This document shows, in pieces, positions 22,852 to 30,960 of a stretch of 52,676 nt of DNA (within the stretch, counting starts at the first letter, position 1; each line of letters starts with the position of its first letter). Origin of the DNA: Thermoanaerobaculia bacterium (GTDB lineage: Bacteria > Acidobacteriota > Thermoanaerobaculia > Multivoradales > JAIOJS01); NCBI GenBank assembly GCA_030429235.1, contig JAUIDB010000007.1, forward strand, positions 1-52,676, in the 5' to 3' direction. A program made the position numbers and the translations under genes. The notes under the pieces were generated by a model. The model made no database searches. It worked only from the letters and a program-made list of their open reading frames with translations, and was not told the DNA's origin.

Positions 22852-24297
22852 CGACATCGACCCGGCGGCGATACCGAACCGGTCCTCGGCTCGAACGATG
22901 GGCAGCATCCAGGACTGTAGGTCCTCGATGAGGGGCACTCCGATGATGCCGTTGAAGTAGGTCGCGTCCATGTCGATCACTCCGAAGGCGCGCGGTACCG
23001 GGTTCGGTTCCCCGATCTGGAAACGGCGCACCAGTTCGACCGTGGTCAGCGATTCGTCGGCGAGCGACACGCCCTGTTCGTCGTAGAGCTGGAAGCCGAA
23101 GCTCACGAAGACGCCCTGGTTCTGAGGTTCGGTGCAGTCCGTCGGCCCGAAGTTGCCCGAGGTCCAGGCGAGGATCTCGGTCTCGGCGGCGAACGCACCG
23201 CCGTCGAGAAAGCGCGCGCGCCAGGCGTGGGGCAGGGGTCGGCGGTGGTCGTGGTCGCGATAGAAGGAGTACGAGCTGGTGCCGGTGGAGCCGGCCGGCA
23301 CACCGTAGCGCTCGGCATCGGCGAACAGCGACACCAGGGTCTCGCCTTCAGCGAGGTCCTGGCCGCTGAGGACGAGATAGAAGTCCCCCCAGAGTACGTT
23401 GTCCTGGGTCGCAATCGACGCATCCAGGTCGGATTCGAAGTAGCCGGCGTCCCAGGGGTCGACGACGACGTCTCCCGAACACTGACGGACGACATCGATC
23501 GTGACGTACCCGGTGGCCACCTCGGCGTTCTCCCCGGGACTCGAGTAGCAGAGCGAGTCGTCGGGGTTCGGCTGACCGGTGAAGAGGGCGCGGACCGCGG
23601 CGGCGTCGTAGGTTGGGTTGGTCAGGGGGGTGGTGCACCCAGAATCGGCGGCGGTCGGCAGCGAACTCTGCGGAATGTCGCCCCGCAACAGATTGGCGAT
23701 GTCGAAGGTGCGCATCCCGTCCACCGGCAACACGGTGTCGAACGAGAGCAGGGGCCATCCCCAGTTGGTCCAGAGGACGACGTGCACCAGGGTCGGCTGG
23801 TTCGCGACGGAGCCGATGGCGAACAGCGTACGTTGCCCCTCGGGGTCGTCGAGGTTGGCCTCGAAGTAGGGCAGGAGCAGGCTGGCGGCGGGGCGGTCGG
23901 CGGCGTCGCACTGTACCGCCGGCACCACTTCGAAGTCGACCGACACTCGCTCGACCGCGTTGCTGCCGAAAACAGGGGCCTCGACCGTTGCGGTATAGCT
24001 GCCCGGGTCCAAGCGGTCGATCGCGGTCAGCGCGGAGTAGGGCTGCGGACCGGGGATCGGCACGCAGTCCGGGGGAGACTCCAGCAGTACCAGGATCTCC
24101 GACCCTTCGACGGTGGTGCTGACCACCTCGGGCGGGCAGTTGTCGCCCCAGTTTGGCTCGTGGTAGCGGACTCGCGGGATGTCGCGGGTATTCGGCGTCG
24201 TCGGCAACACCGAGGTGGTGCCGGCGGACACGCCTCCAGGAGAGAACACCAGCAGCAGGATCGGGGTCGCGAGGGAGAGTAGGGTTGAGCGGGTCAT
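22828..24297 (-). CDS. Secreted protein of unknown function
   Basis: 489 residues from ATG 24297 with GAGGT six bases upstream. A signal peptide covers residues 1-25 (cleaved after GVSA). I do not recognise a named domain. Visible features are an early Pro-rich beta segment (about 60-130), then ASLLLPYFEANLDDPEGQRTLF and a VHVVLWTNWGWPLLSFD stretch. Scattered pairs of cysteines (CDAAD, SGCTTP, CYSSP, CSGD, DCTEP, FCRP) could form disulfides. A middle part discusses no metal or catalytic motif. The tail ends in SMSLEDFCRP. It probably is a surface or periplasmic beta-rich protein. About 150 bases separate it from the next gene upstream. Confidence 0.8.
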   Translation of the reverse strand: MTRSTLLSLATPILLLVFSPGGVSAGTTSVLPTTPNTRDIPRVRYHEPNWGDNCPPEVVSTTVEGSEILVLLESPPDCVPIPGPQPYSALTAIDRLDPGSYTATVEAPVFGSNAVERVSVDFEVVPAVQCDAADRPAASLLLPYFEANLDDPEGQRTLFAIGSVANQPTLVHVVLWTNWGWPLLSFDTVLPVDGMRTFDIANLLRGDIPQSSLPTAADSGCTTPLTNPTYDAAAVRALFTGQPNPDDSLCYSSPGENAEVATGYVTIDVVRQCSGDVVVDPWDAGYFESDLDASIATQDNVLWGDFYLVLSGQDLAEGETLVSLFADAERYGVPAGSTGTSSYSFYRDHDHRRPLPHAWRARFLDGGAFAAETEILAWTSGNFGPTDCTEPQNQGVFVSFGFQLYDEQGVSLADESLTTVELVRRFQIGEPNPVPRAFGVIDMDATYFNGIIGVPLIEDLQSWMLPIVRAEDRFGIAAGSMSLEDFCRP

Positions 24298-24451
24298 CGG
24301 ACTACCTCGTGGGGGCGGGTCGGAACGTGGGGCGGCTGGGACCGCCTGGCCTCTATTCTCTAACGCGCAGCCGGCGTGCTCCGAGGGTCTCGGATCGGAC
24401 CGCGTTCACTCCCGAAGTCGCCCCCACGGAAGCGGCGGCGCTGCCCTGATG

Positions 24452-24913
24452 TCACGACGGGTCCCGCGGTTCCGGGTCGGAGGTGGCCTCCGTGAGGGCC
24501 TCGATCTCGGGATGACGGTGACCGTAGAGCAAGCCGAGGAGACCGAGAAAGATCACGGCCCCCGGGGCGAGCACCGGGATCTCACCAGCTAGCGCCTGGC
24601 GGACGAGCTCGGTGCCGGTCAGGTCAGGCGCTGGTTCGAGGGCCGAGGCCAGGTTGCTCTGGTAGTGCTTCCACAGACCGGTTGCCCCGAGTGCGACCAA
24701 TCCAGCGCTGAGCAACTCGAACCACCGGAGGCGCCAGCTCCCCCGGCCCGCCAGGGCCCAGAGGCTCGACACCAGCCCCAGGGCAAGCAGGAAGAGCGGC
24801 AGTCGCTGGATGAGATCCTCATGATGGCCGATCAGCCAGAGCTCGGCGAGCAGCCCGGTGCACCCGAGGGCAAAGAGCACCAGGAGGCGATGACGGAGGC
24901 CGAGCTCCTTCAT
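24452..24913 (-). CDS. Four-helix membrane protein, function unknown (module 2)
   Basis: 153 residues. Four hydrophobic helices are visible at about 8-28, 37-56, 64-81 and 112-132, with a short polar C-terminus rich in Glu and Pro. No family is recognised. Its ATG overlaps the stop of the TPR gene (ATGA), making it the third gene of a CRTAC1-TPR-membrane protein operon. Modules 1 and 3 lack this gene, so it may be a specific addition, for example an inner-membrane anchor. Confidence 0.72.
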   Translation of the reverse strand: MKELGLRHRLLVLFALGCTGLLAELWLIGHHEDLIQRLPLFLLALGLVSSLWALAGRGSWRLRWFELLSAGLVALGATGLWKHYQSNLASALEPAPDLTGTELVRQALAGEIPVLAPGAVIFLGLLGLLYGHRHPEIEALTEATSDPEPRDPS

Positions 24914-25911
24914 CGCCGAACCCGGTCGGCGAGCGTTTGCACCCTGGGGTCGCCGGGATGGTCTCGCACCGCGGGTCCCAAGTGGATGCGCGCGGTTCCC
25001 GGCTGCCCGTTGGACAGCAGGGCCTCCACCAGGTCCAGGCGGCGCTCCAGGTTTCCGGGGTCGACCGACAGCTCGGCCTCGAGCAACCGGATCCGCTCCT
25101 CCACGGCTTTCTGGGTGCGGAAGCGTTCCACCGCCTGGCGACCGGCCTCGCGCCGACCGCTGCGCAGCAGCACCTGCGAGTAGACGTAGAGCACATCGCT
25201 GCGGTTGGAGTGCTCGTTGGCTAGTCTCTCGAGATCGGGCAGCGCGGCGGCGGCTTCTCCTCGGCGGAGCTGGATCTGGCCGAGCAGGATGCGGGTCTCG
25301 ACATCGGTCGGGGCGCGGCTCGCCGCCGCCGCGGCGTGGCCCAGGGCGGCTTCGAGGTCATCTCGCGCCAGAGCGATCTCGGCCAGTCCCCGCAGGGCGG
25401 CGGGATCGTCGCGGGCCGCTCGCCCTGCGAGATCGAGTTGCAGTTCGGCCTCGTCGAGTTGGCCGAGCCGTAGCAGCGCCAGCGCCCGGTAAATCGTCGG
25501 ATTGGGATTGTCGCGGGCCATGGTCTGGGCGCGGGCGAGCGCCTCTTCGGCTTCCGGATACCGCGCGCTCAGATAGAGGGTGTAGCCGACCATGAACGCG
25601 GCCAGTCCGTCCCCTGGGTCGGCGGCGAGGGCGGCCTCGAAGTTGCGGCGGGCCGGCACCCACAGCCCCGCCGCCAGATGCGCTTGCCCCAGAAGAACCT
25701 GGAGCTGCGGATCGTCGGGCCGAGCGAGTTCGGCGAGTCTCAACCGCTCGATCGCGTCGTAGACCTGGCCGGCGCGGAGGGCTTGGACTCCGGCCTGGAA
25801 GGCCGCCTCGGGATCCGCACCCTGGGATCGGGCCGCCGGGCTCGCGCCCAGGAGCGAGGCGACCAGAGTCAGCGCCGCGATCCAGCCCGCCGGTGAGCTC
25901 GTGCGGCTCAT
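24910..25911 (-). CDS. Secreted TPR protein (module 2)
   Basis: 333 residues from ATG 25911, overlapping the CRTAC1 stop in ATGA. It has a signal peptide (1-29, ASPAARSQG region) without a lipobox, unlike the TPR proteins of modules 1 and 3. The rest is TPR-rich: AFQAGVQALRAGQVYDAIERL, ARRNFEAALAADPGDGLAAF, AEEALARAQTMARDNPNPTIY, and further repeats to about 320. It is followed by a coupled membrane-protein gene. The shared operon layout makes it the functional equivalent of the other two TPR proteins, though it is shorter and its repeats are clearly diverged. Confidence 0.9.
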   Translation of the reverse strand: MSRTSSPAGWIAALTLVASLLGASPAARSQGADPEAAFQAGVQALRAGQVYDAIERLRLAELARPDDPQLQVLLGQAHLAAGLWVPARRNFEAALAADPGDGLAAFMVGYTLYLSARYPEAEEALARAQTMARDNPNPTIYRALALLRLGQLDEAELQLDLAGRAARDDPAALRGLAEIALARDDLEAALGHAAAAASRAPTDVETRILLGQIQLRRGEAAAALPDLERLANEHSNRSDVLYVYSQVLLRSGRREAGRQAVERFRTQKAVEERIRLLEAELSVDPGNLERRLDLVEALLSNGQPGTARIHLGPAVRDHPGDPRVQTLADRVRR

Positions 25912-27608
25912 GGCGTGGGTGCCCTGGCAACGGGATCGCCCCCCTGGACCCAGCGCCAGTCGGTACCGGCGGGGAGTGGTCCGGCCGATTGCAACGTGCC
26001 GTCCGGCCAGCGCACCGTGACCCGGTCGACCTGCGCGGCTCCGTCGAGGCCCAGGTGGAGGGTGGTGGCCGAGTGCGAAGCGTAGCTGCCCCCGGAAGTG
26101 ACCTCGCGCAGCAGCGTCCGCTCGCCGACCTCGGCCCGGACCTGGGCGCCGAATGCCGAGCTGTTGGGCTTCTCGCCCACCAGGTCGAGGGTCACGAAGT
26201 TGGCGCGCTGGCCGAGGACGTTCTCCCACACCTGCAGACCGGCCCCGCAGCCGGCGACCACGAGATCCGGGTCGCCGTCGGAGTCGAGATCGCCGCTGAC
26301 CATGCCGCGCGACGACAGGGGTGTCCCGGGGAAGGGTTCGAGGTCGAAGCGACCCCCGCGGTTGAGGAAGAGCTGGTCGGGTAGGGCAAAGGCGCTGCCG
26401 ACCACGAACTGCTCGGCGTTGTCGAAGACGTGACCGTTGGCGACCGCCAGGTCGAGGTACCCGTTCCCGGCGAGGTCGAGAGCGGCGATTCCCCACCCCA
26501 CCATCTCCTGGGAGGTCAGGCCGATGCCGGCTTGGAGACCGTGGTCGTCGAAAAAGCCCATCTCGTCGGCGAGGTACAGTCGGTTGGGCTCCTTCTGGAA
26601 GTTGGTGAAGAAGATCGCCGGGCGGAGGGATCCCGTGAGGTCGGCGATGACGGCACCCATGCCCCCCTCGGCCATGCCCGTACCGCTGTAGGCGACGCCG
26701 GCTTCGATGCCCGCTTCTCGCAAGCGGCCCCCTTCGGTGTAGTAGAGGAAGTTCGGCGAGCGATCGTTGGTGACGTAGAGGTCGAGGTCGCCGTCGTCGT
26801 CGAGGTCGCCGGTGGCGACACCCATGCCTCGACCATCGACGGCGACGCCAGCGTCGACGGCGCGTTCAAAGGTCGCATCTCCCCGGTTCAGATAGAGGGC
26901 ATCGGCGGCCGGAGGGAACTGCTCGGGACTGCAGTAGATCTCGAGATTGCCCGCCTGGCAGGGAGGCTCGTCGAGGGAGTACTCGAGGTAGTTGGCGACG
27001 TAGAGGTCGAGGTCCCCATCGCCATCCGCGTCGAAGAAGCTACCGGACACTCCCCAGCCGGGATCCTCGGCCCCACTGGGTTGGAGGCGGAAACGACCCT
27101 GGCCGTCGTTGAGGTAGAGGGCGTTGGGTCCGAAGTTGAGCACGTAGAGGTCGGGCGATCCGTCGCCGTCGGCGTCACCGACCACGACTCCCATGCCGTA
27201 GCCGCGATCGCCAGCCCGATCCTCGCCCTCGGCCCGTTCGAAGGTCCCGTCGCCCCGGTTCAGATAGAGGGCGTTGGGCGGTTTTGGCCGCTCTCGTCCT
27301 CCGGGCAGAGGGCCACCGTCCACGACGTAGAGGTCGAGGTCGTCATCGTCGTCGGCGTCGAAGAGTGCCAGTCCTGGCCCCATGGTCTCGGGGTAGTGAC
27401 GACGGCCGTCGGCTCCGTTGTCGTGTACGAAGTCGATCCCGCTGCCCGCCGTCACGTCGCGTAGCGGGAAGCTCGGTGTGGTCGACGGCTCGCTGCTCGT
27501 CGCGGGGGCGGGCGCAGGGGTGGCCGGGGCCGGCGGGTCCGCCTCCGGACCGCAACCCAGGCTCCAGAGCAGGACCCCGGCGACGAGGAGTCGACAACGG
27601 TTCGACAC
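25908..27608 (-). CDS. CRTAC1-family FG-GAP/UnbV lipoprotein (module 2)
   Basis: 566 residues from GTG 27608. Lipobox LWSLGC gives Cys19, followed by a long Pro/Ala/Thr linker. Five clear calcium loops (DADDDDDLDLYV, DADGDGSPDLYV, DADGDGDLDLYV, DLDDDGDLDLYV, DLDSDGDPDLVV) and two degenerate ones fit a seven-bladed propeller. The Cys-pair insert is CQAGNLEIYCSPEQF, and the UnbV/ASPIC end has TSGGSYASHS and VTVRWPDG. It is transcribed away from the first TonB receptor, with about 225 bases between the starts. It is the most divergent of the three CRTAC1 proteins here. Confidence 0.88.
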   Translation of the reverse strand: MSNRCRLLVAGVLLWSLGCGPEADPPAPATPAPAPATSSEPSTTPSFPLRDVTAGSGIDFVHDNGADGRRHYPETMGPGLALFDADDDDDLDLYVVDGGPLPGGRERPKPPNALYLNRGDGTFERAEGEDRAGDRGYGMGVVVGDADGDGSPDLYVLNFGPNALYLNDGQGRFRLQPSGAEDPGWGVSGSFFDADGDGDLDLYVANYLEYSLDEPPCQAGNLEIYCSPEQFPPAADALYLNRGDATFERAVDAGVAVDGRGMGVATGDLDDDGDLDLYVTNDRSPNFLYYTEGGRLREAGIEAGVAYSGTGMAEGGMGAVIADLTGSLRPAIFFTNFQKEPNRLYLADEMGFFDDHGLQAGIGLTSQEMVGWGIAALDLAGNGYLDLAVANGHVFDNAEQFVVGSAFALPDQLFLNRGGRFDLEPFPGTPLSSRGMVSGDLDSDGDPDLVVAGCGAGLQVWENVLGQRANFVTLDLVGEKPNSSAFGAQVRAEVGERTLLREVTSGGSYASHSATTLHLGLDGAAQVDRVTVRWPDGTLQSAGPLPAGTDWRWVQGGDPVARAPTP

Positions 27609-27834
27609 GGCGGGAAATCTAGCACGTCGTTCCGAGGCTGCGGCTCCGTTCTCGCCAACAGGCTGGAATTCAACGACTTGAAGCGCGGCACGAGTTCCTG
27701 AACCGAGAGCGGGCCATGGAGCACCTTGCGAAGGCGTCAGGGCCCGTGTTCATTGGCCTCTGGCGAATTGGCCCGGTTCTTGCGGTCAGATGTGGAAGCA
27801 CATGTTCCGGCAAACAACATGGAGGACAGACCAC

Positions 27835-30800
27835 ATGCGCCGAACTCTAACGTTCGCCGCCCTGGCATTTCTGCTGGCCGCAGGAGCGGCCTTCGGACAA
27901 GCCCAGCGCGGCACCATCTCGATCCAGGTCCAGGCCGACGACGGCAGCGCCCTTCCGGGTGCCACCGTCTCCGCGGCTTCCGACCAGACCCTGACTCGCC
28001 GTACGGTGATTACCGGCAGCGACGGTTCTGCCACCCTGGTAGGACTCGATCCGGCGACCAACTACGTGGTGGAGGTCTCGCTGGAGAGCTTCGGAACCGC
28101 GCGGTTCGAAAACGTACTCGTCAAAGCGGGGCAATCGACGCCACTGCAAGCTCAACTCAGCCTGGCTACGATCTCCGAAGAGGTGGTCGTCACCGGTGAG
28201 TTGCCGCTGGTCGACATCACCAGTGCCCAAACCGGCGAAGACATTACCCTGCAACTGACCGAGGCGCTACCGACGGCGCGCTCGTACCAGGACTACCTGC
28301 AGCTGGTTCCTGGTGTGCAGGCGACCATCGACGGCGAAGGCAATCCGGCCTCCCGCTCGGGCATCAACTACCGGGACGTGCTCGGTGAGGTCGGTCGCTC
28401 GACGGACAACTTCTACTACTTCGACGGGATCAACGTCACCGACAACGTGACGGGGACCTTCGGAGCCAATCTCAACACCGAGATCATCCAAGAACAGTCG
28501 GTGCTCACGGGGGGGATTCCGGCCGAGTTCGTCGGCGCTCCTGGCCTGATTTCGAACGTGGTGACCAAGTCCGGCGGCAACGACTTCTCGGGCTCGGTGA
28601 ACTACTACTTCCAGGACGACAGCCTGGTCGACGACAACGAGCACTTCGCCAACCAGAGTTTCTCGCGTTTCGATACCGCGGTCACGCTGGGTGGTCCCCT
28701 GGTGCGTGACAAGGCCTGGTTCTACGCCAGCTACCGGTTGCTCGAGCGCGAGGACGACGTGATCAGTCCCGACGACAACTCGTTGCTGCGCTCGGTGACC
28801 AACGAGTCGGACCAGGGGTTTGCGAAGTTGACCTGGGCCATTACCGACCAGGACCTCTTCTCCGGACTGTTCCTGAGTGATCCGTCCGACATCTCCGGTC
28901 GCCGGGACAACAACCTCTCGAACGCCCGCGACTTCGCTCGCGAACAGGGAGGAGAGCGCTTCTCGCTGAACTACAACCGGGTCTTCTCGAACCTGTTCGT
29001 CGAACTCGGCTACAGCGATCACGAGGGCGACCTCAACGACACGCCAACCATCCTCGAGGCCGAGAACACGGCGTCCTTCCGCAACACCGACGTCTTCCGC
29101 CAGTCCGACGAGCAACTCGGCGGTGACGGCGACCTCGACCTGGACACGCGAGGCAACGAGCTCACGCGGTTGTCCGTCGAGTGGCTGGGCGACTCGTCGT
29201 TTGGCGACCACAACGTCAAAGGTGGCTACGAGTTCGGCGAGTCGTTCCTCTTCGAGGACGAGCGCTTCGTCGATGGCGCCCAGTACGTTTCGCTGTCGAG
29301 CCGCTACACCGGCCAGGGCATCCGCCTGGGCCAGATCGACGGCACGGACGGCGGTGGTGGTTTCTCGACCACCTCGTTCGTTTCGGACAACCAGGATAAC
29401 GTCAACGGTTTGAACAACTTCCTGGCCACCCATCCGCGGCGAGGCGAGATCCTGGCGGCCCACGACCTGGACGGCAACGGCATCCTCTCGGGGGACGAGC
29501 TGGCCCAGATGCAGTTCTTCTCGACTGCCGGCAACCCACACGGACAGATCAACTACACGCGCGATCTCGAGACCGCCTCGGGGCAGCGGACGATGACCTC
29601 CGAGGTCAACGCCGCGTACGTGCAGGACCTCTGGCAGTGGAACCGCTGGAGCATCAACCTCGGGGTCCGTGCCGAGCGGTTCGAGCACTTCGCGTCGACC
29701 GGCGCTCGGGTCCACGATTTCGGCTGGGAGTACGCTCCGCGTCTCAGCGTGGCCTACGACCTGCGCGGTGACGGGCGGCAGCGTCTGTCGCTCTACTACG
29801 GTCGGTACTACGATGCCATCCGCAACAACATGACGGCCTTCGCCGGATCGTTGAACGGACAGCAGGTCGAGGAGCAGCTCTGGTTCGAGTCGATCGGTGA
29901 GTACGTCACCTATCGCGAGCGTGGTGGCCCCACCACCCAGAACGGCTTCTTTGCTCCGAACATTCGGACCCCGTACACCGACGAGCTCCAGCTCGGTTAC
30001 AAGCAGGATCTCGGCAACAACATGAGCTTCGAGGCCAACGTCATCCGTCGTGAGACGAGCGACATCATGGAGGACTTCAGCCCGACGCTCTACACCGATG
30101 CGGCCGACTACATCGCCCACGGCGGCGATCTGTCGGATCCGAACTCGCTCTTCCTGGGCGAGGACTACTTCGGCTTCGGGGCCGCCGGCCAGCCGCAGGC
30201 GAATTTCTTCATCTCCACCCTGCCGCCGGAGGCGTTCCGAGAGTGGACCGGAGTGGAACTCGTACTGCGCAAGCGCTACAGCGACAACTGGCAGGCCCTG
30301 GCCTCCTACAACTACGCCGACGCTGAAGGCAACACCAACTCCGACGGTCTCGCCGACTTCGGCGGCGACGTGCTCTGGTTGGACCCGCGGGCGCCCAACG
30401 TCGAGGGCACGCAGCCCGGACTGGTCGAGCACCTGTTCAAGGTCGCGGCATCCTACGACTGGGACAACGGCTTCCAGGTGGGTGGTGCCTACCGGTACAA
30501 CTCGGGCGTCGTGGCCAACGTTTCCGGACAGGTCGCCTTCGACCGTCACATCCCGCAGCGGGTCTCGAGTTCCTTCGAGTTCGCCGGGATCAACGATCGT
30601 TGGATCGACGCGAGTTCGGTCGGTCAGTACGAGAACCCGTCGTACGGGATCCTCGATCTGCGGGCCGCCTATCTCTGGGATATCAACGGTCGGATGACCG
30701 CCGACTTCTTCCTCGACATCTTCAACGTCTTGGACGAACAGGAGGCGGCCCGGGAGCAGACCCTGGTCGGGGGAGGCTCGGGCTTCCAATTCGGCCAGGG

Positions 30801-30855
30801 AGTCGTGTTCAACGATCCCAGACGCTACTTCCTGGGAGCGCGCTTGCGCTTCTGA
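27835..30855 (+). CDS. Oar-like TonB-dependent outer-membrane receptor 1
   Basis: 1006 residues from ATG 27835, nine bases after GGAGG at 27821-27825. A signal peptide (1-21) is followed by a carboxypeptidase-regulatory-like beta domain (about 23-105, with LPGATVSAAS), a plug domain (about 120-245, with YYFDGINVT and ISNVVTKSGGNDFSG), and a large barrel ending in RRYFLGARLRF, whose terminal Phe fits BAM recognition. Residues 544-555 form a perfect EF-hand-like loop (DLDGNGILSGDE), predicted to be in an extracellular loop. It is closely similar to the receptor at 34357. Substrate unknown; Oar-type receptors take up or display large molecules. Confidence 0.93.
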   Translation: MRRTLTFAALAFLLAAGAAFGQAQRGTISIQVQADDGSALPGATVSAASDQTLTRRTVITGSDGSATLVGLDPATNYVVEVSLESFGTARFENVLVKAGQSTPLQAQLSLATISEEVVVTGELPLVDITSAQTGEDITLQLTEALPTARSYQDYLQLVPGVQATIDGEGNPASRSGINYRDVLGEVGRSTDNFYYFDGINVTDNVTGTFGANLNTEIIQEQSVLTGGIPAEFVGAPGLISNVVTKSGGNDFSGSVNYYFQDDSLVDDNEHFANQSFSRFDTAVTLGGPLVRDKAWFYASYRLLEREDDVISPDDNSLLRSVTNESDQGFAKLTWAITDQDLFSGLFLSDPSDISGRRDNNLSNARDFAREQGGERFSLNYNRVFSNLFVELGYSDHEGDLNDTPTILEAENTASFRNTDVFRQSDEQLGGDGDLDLDTRGNELTRLSVEWLGDSSFGDHNVKGGYEFGESFLFEDERFVDGAQYVSLSSRYTGQGIRLGQIDGTDGGGGFSTTSFVSDNQDNVNGLNNFLATHPRRGEILAAHDLDGNGILSGDELAQMQFFSTAGNPHGQINYTRDLETASGQRTMTSEVNAAYVQDLWQWNRWSINLGVRAERFEHFASTGARVHDFGWEYAPRLSVAYDLRGDGRQRLSLYYGRYYDAIRNNMTAFAGSLNGQQVEEQLWFESIGEYVTYRERGGPTTQNGFFAPNIRTPYTDELQLGYKQDLGNNMSFEANVIRRETSDIMEDFSPTLYTDAADYIAHGGDLSDPNSLFLGEDYFGFGAAGQPQANFFISTLPPEAFREWTGVELVLRKRYSDNWQALASYNYADAEGNTNSDGLADFGGDVLWLDPRAPNVEGTQPGLVEHLFKVAASYDWDNGFQVGGAYRYNSGVVANVSGQVAFDRHIPQRVSSSFEFAGINDRWIDASSVGQYENPSYGILDLRAAYLWDINGRMTADFFLDIFNVLDEQEAAREQTLVGGGSGFQFGQGVVFNDPRRYFLGARLRF

Positions 30856-30879
30856 CGGTCCCTAGACCTACGGAACTAC

Positions 30880-30912
30880 GAGGGGAGCGGGCAACCGCTC
30901 CCCTCTTCTCTT
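30880..30912 (+). terminator. Intrinsic terminator after TonB receptor 1
   Basis: GAGGGGAGCGG (30880-30890) pairs perfectly with CCGCTCCCCTC (30895-30905) around a GCAA tetraloop, followed by a pyrimidine run TTCTCTT. It separates the receptor from the downstream CRTAC1 gene, so the two are likely separate transcripts. Confidence 0.85.
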
Positions 30913-30918
30913 GCACGC

Positions 30919-30947
30919 TTGGGATTTCCCGATCGGCGGGCTACGAT
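30919..30947 (+). promoter_or_regulatory. Probable sigma70-type promoter of CRTAC1 module 3
   Basis: TTGGGA at 30919-30924 and TACGAT at 30942-30947 are separated by 17 bases. Transcription would begin near 30954, only about six bases before the ATG at 30961, which has no ribosome binding site; the message would be nearly leaderless. Confidence 0.5.
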
Positions 30948-30960
30948 CCTCGCTCGCCCG

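Noticed and set aside
28267-30789. 840-residue open frame opposite TonB receptor 1
   Set aside because: It is the reverse shadow of a clear receptor gene; the product has no motif and strong Val/Glu/Arg bias typical of antisense frames in GC-rich genes.
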